40,613 nucleotides of DNA from CAYQUC01 sp964514215 (lineage in GTDB: Bacteria; Pseudomonadota; Gammaproteobacteria; UBA6429; Thiohalophilaceae), in the NCBI GenBank assembly GCA_964514215.1, contig CAZEPW010000032.1, positions 1 through 40,613 of the forward strand, read 5' to 3'. The translations under genes and the position numbers were made by a program. Below, one piece after another: positions 34,819-40,613 of this stretch. The first letter of the stretch is position 1; each line of letters opens with the position of its first letter. Under the pieces are notes generated by a model, which made no database searches, was not told the DNA's origin, and saw only the letters and a list, made by a program, of their open reading frames with translations.

Positions 34819-34845
34819 AATGCTTATTAATAACCACTAAGCATT
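34819..34845. repeat. Perfect 8-bp inverted repeat upstream of mshE
   Basis: AATGCTTA (34819-34826) and TAAGCATT (34838-34845) are exact reverse complements around an 11-nt centre, 95 bp upstream of the mshE start codon. It may be an operator for the msh promoter or an RNA hairpin in the leader. There is no T-run next to it. Confidence 0.45.
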
Positions 34846-34935
34846 CTAAAAATGCCGGAAAACACTTATTTTAAAATCAGGATAGACTTGGGTGATGAGA
34901 TAACCGCTATGGTTTTGAAACAGGAATTTATGTTG

Positions 34936-34980
34936 AAAAAAATCTACTGGGAGTAGAGTGCATAGAGATTCTCCCAGTAG
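34936..34980 (-). terminator. Rho-independent terminator between the ANTAR regulator and mshE
   Basis: CTACTGGGAG (34944-34953) and CTCCCAGTAG (34971-34980) form a perfect 10-bp stem with a 17-nt loop. On the minus strand, A and seven T follow at once. It works only in the leftward direction, so it either ends the kinase/regulator transcript or controls entry into msh. Confidence 0.85.
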
Positions 34981-35251
34981 TGATCAAAACGGTTTAACTA
35001 TGAAAAATAAATTATGAAAATAAATAATGCAGTAAATAATCGAGAATATCTAATTAAAAAATAGATATCATCAATATAATTCTTATAACGCAGTTAGCGT
35101 AATATCATTTAAAAATATTTAAATTTGTAGGCAGGTGTGAGGCCAGAGATAATTTAGAAATACTTAACAAAACGTCTGCGGGGTGTGGCAGAAAGCTTAT
35201 ATGTTAGTGCTAAATTTAAAAACCCATAATAAACTATTTTTAGATTAAATC

Positions 35252-35890
35252 CTAGCCCAAGGTAATTTCTTTTATTAAATTATTTAGTAACTCAGATTGT
35301 TGTATGATTTGTTCCGCAATGACTGTCATTTTAAGACGTTTTTTGCGTGAATAAGTTCGAAGTTGTAACTCTGCATCTTGAGCAGACAGTTGACTATGTG
35401 ACATTAAGATTCCAATCGCAATGCTGGTTTCTCGGCCATTGTGTAATGCAGTTGTTAAATTTTTTTCTTTCGCATGCAGCAATTGAATTTCATCGGCTCG
35501 ACTCAGCGCAGTATCAATTGCCGGAATAATTTGCTTAATATCAATTGGTTTCACTAAATAACCGAGCGCACCTTGTTGAATAGCATCATCAACAATATTT
35601 TTTTCATCCAAAGCCGATAAAAATAATATTGGAATATTCAGTTTACGTATTACTTGTGCCGCATCTAAGCCTGAGATGCCGGGCATGTTAACGTCAAGTA
35701 TTACTAAATCAGGTACTTCAGATTGGCATAAACGAATGGCTTCTTCACCGGATAATGCTTCAAACACCTGAAAGCCGACATCACGTAAACCGACACCGAG
35801 TGTGGCAAGAATTAAATAGTCATCATCAGCAATAACAAGCCGTTGCTCATGCAGTTTTTTGACCGTTGCTATCATGTGTTTGCTGTCCAT
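35252..35890 (-). CDS. ANTAR-domain response regulator (NasT/EutV/AmiR type)
   Basis: A 212-residue regulator. The N-terminal receiver has acidic Asp22-24 (IADDDYLI), phosphoacceptor Asp66 (VILDVNMPGISG) and Lys-Pro (LVKPID). A coiled-coil linker with ALSRADEI follows, then a C-terminal ANTAR three-helix bundle (~145-205: TSIAIGILMSHSQLSAQDAE..LRTYSRKKRLKMTVIAEQII). ANTAR proteins bind RNA hairpins and prevent termination. The start lies inside the 3' end of the kinase gene (44-nt overlap), or at an alternative ATG at 35875, and marks a coupled kinase/regulator pair. The terminator downstream and the msh operon beyond it are candidate targets. Confidence 0.88.
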   Translation of the reverse strand: MDSKHMIATVKKLHEQRLVIADDDYLILATLGVGLRDVGFQVFEALSGEEAIRLCQSEVPDLVILDVNMPGISGLDAAQVIRKLNIPILFLSALDEKNIVDDAIQQGALGYLVKPIDIKQIIPAIDTALSRADEIQLLHAKEKNLTTALHNGRETSIAIGILMSHSQLSAQDAELQLRTYSRKKRLKMTVIAEQIIQQSELLNNLIKEITLG

Positions 35891-37835
35891 CGCCCATTAT
35901 GACTGGTGAGCTTAATTGAAAAGTTGCTAAAACCCCAACATAAATTTGTTGGATCGATAATTTAGCACCTTGCCGTGGTAATAACGACTTTATTAACGAT
36001 AGTCCGGTACCAATTCCAATTGCGTTATCAAAATCAAAGTTATCAGGTAGTTGTGCGCCATCATTTTGAATACTGATAATAACATAGTGTTCGGACGATG
36101 ATATTCCGATATGGATGTTTTGCTCATTGATGTTTGATGTGTGCTTTGCTGCGTTAAAAATAAGTTCATTAATAATCAATGCGACGGGGACAGCATTCGC
36201 TTCGTTTAAATAATGTTGGCTATCGGGTGTTGTATTAATATTAGGAACAATATTAACCCCCATAATTTCAAGTGTCGCTTTACAGATAATATCAACTAAT
36301 TGAGAAATTGAAATTTTTTGTTTTGAATTATCACCCTGTATACCATGGACTAGGGATACAGAGTTTAATTGGCTGACGGCATGATCTAACATAATATTAT
36401 CTATCGATTCGTATTTACCATGTTGTTGCAATAACCCAACAACACCCTGCAGGCTATTTTTAATTCGATGATGCACTTCTCGCACGAGGGTATTTTTTTG
36501 TTGTATTTCAAATGAAATACGATTTTCTTCTGCTAATTTACGAATCGTAATGTCGCGCACTAAACCAATCATTTTAGGATTTGAGCTACTAGTATCCGTT
36601 TCAATGTTTCCGGTTATTTCAATCCAGTGTTCATTTTGTCCGTCTATTTCAACTTTATGCTCAATACGATGCCGTAAGCCAGTATCAACACAATGTTCAA
36701 ACGATTGACGAACGGATTGCCGTTCTGATTTTGGGATAAGCTCTAAATATTCACTAAAGGTTTTAGGCTGCATTAAATGGAACACATTTCTTGCACGCGT
36801 GGACCAGATGAATTCTTGGGTTACGGTATCATATTCCCAAATTCCAACATTACTAAATGATAATGCTTGTTCGAGTCGGTCTTTCATTTTTGATAGTGCT
36901 TTTTCAGATTGCAAGCGGGTATTTTCTTCGCGCCGTGCAAAACTTAAAAAGATATAACTAATGAGAATAAAAACCAAAACGATAAATATAATTTGAGTAA
37001 TTCGCTCATTGCGATATTCAATTAAAATATTTTCATTTTGTATATCAACTAAATCCCACGCGGTTTCATCAACTGATTTTTTGAAACCAATTCGAGAAAT
37101 TTGTTCGGGGCTTAGAAAAAAATTGCCATTTAAATTCGGAATTTGAATTCGACTGCCTTGCGCTGAAATTTCGATTAAGTTGGGCCTATCTTTTTTAAGC
37201 AGAAATAACTGATGATTATGTACTTGGGAATTTTTTAAAATACGGGTAATGATTGTTGGTTTAAAGCTAATAAAAAATACGGCTTTACTTATATTCAAAT
37301 CATTAAAATCACCAACCATTACGGGTTGATTGTCCCATGCGGTCATAATATCAAAATGATATGCTTTAGGATTTGGGTGCAACGCGATATCGTAATTAAA
37401 TTCGTTTTCGGTAAATTCTAATATATTTTTTTGACAAATTTCATTTACCGATAAATCAAAATTGGCTAACAGCGTTTCACCTTTTTCATCGGCTATTGTA
37501 AAAGCAAAGCTATTTGGAAAACGGTTGTTGATAATTTTTTTTAATTCTAGATAACTTGGCCGATCATCTGGATTTTTGGTTAGACGTTGAATTAATTTTT
37601 TATGCTGTTTTACAAAAACTCTAACCGAACGCTGACGCTCGACAATAGCGGCGGTGATTTCAGCCGAAGCACCTTGAACCGATTGTTGCATTAAATCAGT
37701 TTGATGACGTTTGAAATCTGCATGATGATGGTAGCCATGAAAAATTAAAATAAGCAATAGAAAAACTAATATCACAGCAACATAACGCCGCGAATACTTA
37801 CTCGTACAACCTGGTGGGGGGGTAGATTTTATCAC
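35847..37835 (-). CDS. HisKA_2-type sensor histidine kinase with Cache-like and PAS domains
   Basis: A 662-residue membrane kinase. TM1 (~19-34) and TM2 (~281-300) enclose a 245-residue periplasmic sensor of Cache type (FAFTIADEKGETLLANFD and FISFKPTIITRIL). A PAS domain covers ~318-435 (ALSFSNVGIWEYDTVTQEF..GLVRDITIRK). The HisKA_2 phosphorylation site is LVREVHHRIKNSLQ (His455/His456), then an ATPase domain with N-box LIINELIFNAAKH and GIGTGLSLI. HisKA_2 kinases commonly pair with ANTAR regulators, as EutW with EutV. The start is GTG; a later start would lose TM1. Confidence 0.88.
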   Translation of the reverse strand: MIKSTPPPGCTSKYSRRYVAVILVFLLLILIFHGYHHHADFKRHQTDLMQQSVQGASAEITAAIVERQRSVRVFVKQHKKLIQRLTKNPDDRPSYLELKKIINNRFPNSFAFTIADEKGETLLANFDLSVNEICQKNILEFTENEFNYDIALHPNPKAYHFDIMTAWDNQPVMVGDFNDLNISKAVFFISFKPTIITRILKNSQVHNHQLFLLKKDRPNLIEISAQGSRIQIPNLNGNFFLSPEQISRIGFKKSVDETAWDLVDIQNENILIEYRNERITQIIFIVLVFILISYIFLSFARREENTRLQSEKALSKMKDRLEQALSFSNVGIWEYDTVTQEFIWSTRARNVFHLMQPKTFSEYLELIPKSERQSVRQSFEHCVDTGLRHRIEHKVEIDGQNEHWIEITGNIETDTSSSNPKMIGLVRDITIRKLAEENRISFEIQQKNTLVREVHHRIKNSLQGVVGLLQQHGKYESIDNIMLDHAVSQLNSVSLVHGIQGDNSKQKISISQLVDIICKATLEIMGVNIVPNINTTPDSQHYLNEANAVPVALIINELIFNAAKHTSNINEQNIHIGISSSEHYVIISIQNDGAQLPDNFDFDNAIGIGTGLSLIKSLLPRQGAKLSIQQIYVGVLATFQLSSPVIMGDGQQTHDSNGQKTA

Positions 37836-37925
37836 TTTACAAAAGCTCTTGTTATTTTACGTATATTTTGTTCTCAATATTTTTTGTGTTATCAATAGCT
37901 AAAAATTTCTTATGGTTAATCTTAT

Positions 37926-37937
37926 TAAACCGGTTTA
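37926..37937. promoter_or_regulatory. 12-bp palindrome upstream of the histidine kinase gene
   Basis: TAAACCGGTTTA is a perfect palindrome 91 bp upstream of the kinase GTG, in the 276-bp gap 37836-38111. It may be an operator, but no promoter elements can be assigned with confidence. Nothing else was recognised in this gap. Confidence 0.3.
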
Positions 37938-38111
37938 TATTCGAAAATATAATACCACAAGCTGATAACCTTGATTTTTCTTAATATTTTAACTCTGGAT
38001 TCTGGCTGCAAATGCGCCAAACATTTATTGGTAATTATGAGCTGTGTTGTGATATTTAAACAGGACTATTTGGGTTTTCTGTGAATTAATGCTTTTAATG
38101 TTTCACTAATA

Positions 38112-39077
38112 TTACGAGTGCAGTTTTAAGCTGCCAATTAAATCCGATAGTGAATTCATTTGGTTATTTTTTAGGTAGGATGCAATGCCATCGTTTAATT
38201 TTTTACATATTAACGGATCATAAAATAATGCAGTGCCAACACCAACGGCCGTGGCACCGGCAATTAAAAACTCAATGGCATCATTAGCAGAAGTTATTCC
38301 ACCTTGGCCAATAATGGGAATATTGTGCTGTTTGGATACTTGATAAACCTGGTGTACTTTAAGCAAGGCAACGGGTTTGATCGCCGGCCCCGATAAACCA
38401 CCTTGATTATTACCGATATGCGGCTCGCGCTTTTCGATGTCAATGGACATTCCCATTAAGGTATTGATTACCGCCAAGCCGTCGGTGCCAGCTTCGATGC
38501 AACGGCGTGCATTTTCGGCAATATCGGTTTGGTTTGGTGATAGTTTGGTGATCAGCGGTTTTTTTGTTACCGCACGACATGCTGCGACAACACGCGCCGA
38601 CATATCAGGATCATTACCAAACGCAACGCCACCTTCTTTGACATTTGGGCAGGAAATATTGATTTCCATCGCATCGATATTGGAGTCATCAAACAATCGC
38701 GCCACTGCAACATATTCTTCAACCGTTGAGCCGGATAAGTTGGCAATAAAACGTGTTTCAGAAAAATCGAGCTCGGGTAAGATGTCATTAATAACAACTT
38801 GCGTTCCGGGATTTTGTAAACCGATGGCATTCAACATTCCTGCCGGTGTTTCATAAACACGATGGGGTCGGTTACCGAGCCTTGGTTCTAAGGTTGTGCC
38901 TTTTAAGCAAACGGCACCCACATCGGTATTTGAAAAACCGTCGACCCGAGTATATTCTTCACCAAAACCAACACAGCCGGATAATAAAACCAATGGACTA
39001 TTAAAAGTCATGCCACAGAAAGTGGATTTTAAAATGGGATCGGGTGATTTACTTGTTATACTAGAGTCATTCATCAT
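38112..39077 (-). CDS. pyrD: Dihydroorotate dehydrogenase, class 1B-like
   Basis: A 321-residue FMN enzyme of de novo pyrimidine synthesis (dihydroorotate to orotate). Class 1 markers: GFGEEYTRV, then CLKGTTLEPRLGNRPHRV and ETPAGMLNAIGLQNPG, catalytic Cys143 in NISCPNVKEGG, VINTLMGMSIDI, and the FMN-phosphate loop IIGQGGI and AGATAVGVGTALF. Catalytic Cys rather than Ser separates it from the class 2, quinone-linked enzyme usual in gammaproteobacteria. Class 1B enzymes need the PyrK electron-transfer subunit; no pyrK is in the window. A second ATG one codon later is equally possible. The gene is divergent from the HMA protein with a 52-bp gap. Confidence 0.88.
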   Translation of the reverse strand: MMNDSSITSKSPDPILKSTFCGMTFNSPLVLLSGCVGFGEEYTRVDGFSNTDVGAVCLKGTTLEPRLGNRPHRVYETPAGMLNAIGLQNPGTQVVINDILPELDFSETRFIANLSGSTVEEYVAVARLFDDSNIDAMEINISCPNVKEGGVAFGNDPDMSARVVAACRAVTKKPLITKLSPNQTDIAENARRCIEAGTDGLAVINTLMGMSIDIEKREPHIGNNQGGLSGPAIKPVALLKVHQVYQVSKQHNIPIIGQGGITSANDAIEFLIAGATAVGVGTALFYDPLICKKLNDGIASYLKNNQMNSLSDLIGSLKLHS

Positions 39078-39129
39078 TGAGCAGCATTATCGCTTAAAAA
39101 ACCAAATTTGTACATCAAGAGGAATCGTC

Positions 39130-39333
39130 ATGGCTACTTATACATTATCAATACCAACAATGAAATGCGCAGGCTGTGTTTCGGCAATTGAAGCGGCTTT
39201 AACGGCTGTTAATCATGTTGACAAGGTCGTGGTGGATTTAGAGTCAAAACAAGCAAGCATTGAAGGTGAGATTGATGTTAACACATTAATTTCAGCCGTA
39301 AGCGATTCGGGTTTTGCTGCAGAAGCACTTTAA
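39130..39333 (+). CDS. Heavy-metal-associated (CopZ/HMA) protein
   Basis: A 67-residue single HMA domain with the metal-binding motif MKCAGC (Cys13, Cys16), then AIEAALTAVNHVDKVVVDLE and a C-terminal ISAVSDSGFAAE. This is the ferredoxin-like fold of copper chaperones, which carry Cu(I) to P-type ATPases. The frame is open far upstream, but the ATG at 39130 has AGAGGA 6-7 nt before it and starts the domain exactly. No copper ATPase is nearby. Confidence 0.88.
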   Translation: MATYTLSIPTMKCAGCVSAIEAALTAVNHVDKVVVDLESKQASIEGEIDVNTLISAVSDSGFAAEAL

Positions 39334-39366
39334 CAACACGGCAGTATAGCTGCTAGCTAAAATACG

Positions 39367-39831
39367 ATGTTTAATATAGTCTTATTCGAACCCGAAATTC
39401 CTCCAAACACGGGTAATATCATTCGTTTGTGTGCCAATAGTGGTTCAAATTTACATTTAATCAAACCACTCGGGTTTGAATTAGACGACAAGCGCTGTCG
39501 CCGAGCAGGTTTGGATTATCATGAATATGCTCAGGTAAAAGAATACGATAGTTTGGATGAATGCCTTGCACAATTTGAAGCTTCTCGAATATTTGCCATC
39601 TCAACTCGTGGCTCACACTACCATCATCACGTTAACTATCAAGCCGGTGATGTGCTGGTATTTGGCCCCGAAACCCGTGGCCTTGAGCAAAACTTTATCG
39701 ATAGCCTTAATACAACACAAGTAATCCGGATACCGATGTTGCCCACTAACCGAAGTTTAAATCTCTCAAACTCCGTTGCGGTTGTCATGTATGAAGCTTG
39801 GCGGCAGTGCGATTTTAAAGGGGCCAAATAG
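39367..39831 (+). CDS. trmL: tRNA (cytidine(34)-2'-O)-methyltransferase TrmL
   Basis: A 154-residue SPOUT-family methyltransferase, the normal TrmL length. It opens FNIVLFEPEIPPNTGNIIRL, then LIKPLGFELDDKRCRRAGLD. The knotted SAM-binding part has FGPETRGL and IPMLPTNRSLNLSNSVAVVM, then YEAW. It methylates the wobble ribose of tRNA-Leu isoacceptors. It lies 33 nt after the HMA gene and may be co-transcribed. A 7-bp inverted repeat (TTAGCAT at 39850-39856, ATGCTAA at 39868-39874) lies 18 nt after its stop but lacks a T-run. Confidence 0.95.
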   Translation: MFNIVLFEPEIPPNTGNIIRLCANSGSNLHLIKPLGFELDDKRCRRAGLDYHEYAQVKEYDSLDECLAQFEASRIFAISTRGSHYHHHVNYQAGDVLVFGPETRGLEQNFIDSLNTTQVIRIPMLPTNRSLNLSNSVAVVMYEAWRQCDFKGAK

Positions 39832-39943
39832 AGTGGCACGAAATAACGATTAGCATTAAGTAATTAGATGCTAACAAAAATACTCCGTAACACAGCGGTT
39901 GAACTAAGCGTTATATTTTATAAAACAAGAGGGAAATTAAATA

Positions 39944-40459
39944 ATGATCAAGTGTGCAAATGGATGTGGATCACTAGAAACAGTATTATATGAAGGCATA
40001 ACTATTGATACATGTAACTCCTGTATGGGTGTTTGGCTCGATTATTCTGAATTATCACATATTGTTAAAACTAAAGATGAATCATGGTCAAACAGTTATA
40101 TAGAATCTATAAAAAATGAAATAAATATTCCTGGAATTCCTGACATCGAAAAAGAAAGAACTCTTTTATGTCCTAAATGCAATGAGCATATGCCACCGGT
40201 AAACTATCAATATTCATCAGGTGTCATTGTAAACTCATGCAAGTCAAATCATGGTGTATGGCTAGATTCCGGTGAGCTAGAAAAAGTACAAATATATATG
40301 GAACAATGGCGTGAAAAAGCGTTAAAAGATAGAAATAAATACGATGAAGCAATAGCAGAAGTTAAAGCACAACATGATGAACGCTTTACTTTTAACTCAT
40401 TACTTAAGTCAAATCGCTTTCAATTTATTAATGCAATGTTTCTTGGTATATTTAAATAG
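39944..40459 (+). CDS. Double zf-TFIIB zinc-ribbon protein
   Basis: A 171-residue soluble protein with two zf-TFIIB-type zinc ribbons: residues 4-40 (KCANGCGSLE, then TIDTCNSCMGVWLDYSEL) and ~77-115 (LLCPKCNEHMPPV, then NSCKSNHGVWLDSGELEKV). In the second, the last Cys is replaced by His (CKSNHGVWLD). A charged helix follows (~116-150). The family's function is not established; zinc storage or protein/nucleic-acid contact has been suggested for such domains. GAGGG lies 12 nt upstream of the ATG. Confidence 0.8.
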   Translation: MIKCANGCGSLETVLYEGITIDTCNSCMGVWLDYSELSHIVKTKDESWSNSYIESIKNEINIPGIPDIEKERTLLCPKCNEHMPPVNYQYSSGVIVNSCKSNHGVWLDSGELEKVQIYMEQWREKALKDRNKYDEAIAEVKAQHDERFTFNSLLKSNRFQFINAMFLGIFK

Positions 40460-40567
40460 CTTTTGTTTTAGTTGTGAGGTAAAGCTAAAATAAAAATTAG
40501 TAAGAAATGAAACCGAAAAATAAGGTTTAAAATAACATCTAAATAACTTACTCATTATCAATATATT

Positions 40568-40590
40568 CTACTGACAGAATTTGTCAGTAG
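40568..40590. repeat. Perfect 9-bp inverted repeat near the right edge
   Basis: CTACTGACA (40568-40576) and TGTCAGTAG (40582-40590) pair exactly around GAATT. No T-run follows on +. TATAAT occurs just after (40599-40604), so it may be an operator overlapping a promoter of a gene beyond the window. Its outer bases (TCTACTG and CAGTAGTG) are the same as those of the terminator at 34944-34980. Confidence 0.5.
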
Positions 40591-40613
40591 TGTCGGTATA
40601 TAATATAAATTAT

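Larger units (their letters stand above)
34725..35251 (-). other. 527-bp AT-rich leader between the ANTAR regulator gene and mshE
   Basis: No plausible gene is seen on either strand. Structures: a strong minus-strand terminator (34936-34980), an 8-bp inverted repeat nearer mshE (34819-34845), and an AU-rich 7-bp hairpin (35046-35052 with 35062-35068). Because the terminator lies 212 bp upstream of the mshE start and 271 bp after the regulator's stop, the region could be both the 3' end of the kinase/regulator unit and the leader of msh. I could not find the paired hexaloop hairpins that ANTAR proteins bind in other systems. Confidence 0.6.

Noticed and set aside
34725..35251. c-di-GMP riboswitch upstream of mshE
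   Set aside because: It would suit MshE biology, but I found none of the conserved GEMM core elements.
189..40459. tRNA or rRNA genes, CRISPR array or insertion sequences
   Set aside because: No cloverleaf, rRNA motif, regularly spaced short repeat or transposase frame was seen on either strand. A tRNA scan could not be run.
40457..40487. TAGCTTT/AAAGCTA hairpin at the stop of the zf-TFIIB gene as a terminator
   Set aside because: The stem is AT-rich, the loop is 17 nt and an A-run rather than a T-run follows on +.

Overview
The window reads as chromosomal DNA of an AT-rich gammaproteobacterium, probably free-living and aquatic. That view rests on a MSHA-type (type IVa) pilus locus, a Pil-Chp-like chemosensory operon, an integron-type integrase, TrmL and many Sec/lipoprotein signals. 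I cannot name the genus. No rRNA, tRNA, CRISPR array or insertion sequence was recognised.

Layout from left to right: (1) 1-1574, an integron-family tyrosine recombinase with a long N-terminal extension, preceded by an imperfect inverted repeat. (2) 1575-11801, a chemosensory system. A lone response regulator on + faces a long minus-strand operon: pilH-like regulator, CheW, periplasmic PDC sensor protein, branched-chain-amino-acid-type binding protein, PilJ-like receptor, ChpA-like hybrid kinase and two more CheW-like proteins. No cheR or cheB is present. (3) 11802-14583, sparse DNA with an orphan 83-residue gene that has a clear terminator, a possible 31-residue membrane microprotein and an orphan lipoprotein. 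(4) 14854-21167, a six-gene + strand cluster: secreted M48 metalloprotease with a repeat-rich helical region, divergent sigma factor, zinc-finger transmembrane anti-sigma, secreted caspase-like protease, outer-membrane beta-barrel and DUF4384 protein. This is the best candidate for an undescribed system. (5) 21156-23290, a small lipoprotein, a DUF4188 protein and a lipoprotein/DUF4870 fusion. (6) 23403-34724, the msh locus in order E, G, an F/B-like prepilin, A, C, D, O, P, Q, with a strong terminator just after the major pilin gene. (7) 34725-37835, a leader with a terminator, then an ANTAR response regulator and its HisKA_2-type kinase. (8) 38112-40459, class 1B-like dihydroorotate dehydrogenase, a copper-chaperone-like HMA protein, TrmL and a double zf-TFIIB protein.

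How the parts may work together (inference): the chemosensory operon probably steers a type IV pilus or a second-messenger output, and the msh genes encode a pilus whose ATPase has the N-terminal domain known to bind c-di-GMP. The kinase/ANTAR pair lies directly upstream of mshE in the same orientation, separated by a Rho-independent terminator, so antitermination into msh is possible. The section 4 cluster looks like envelope signalling in which a sigma factor is held by a membrane anti-sigma and two exported proteases are made with it.

All calls were made by reading sequence and translations. No database search, alignment program or folding program was run.
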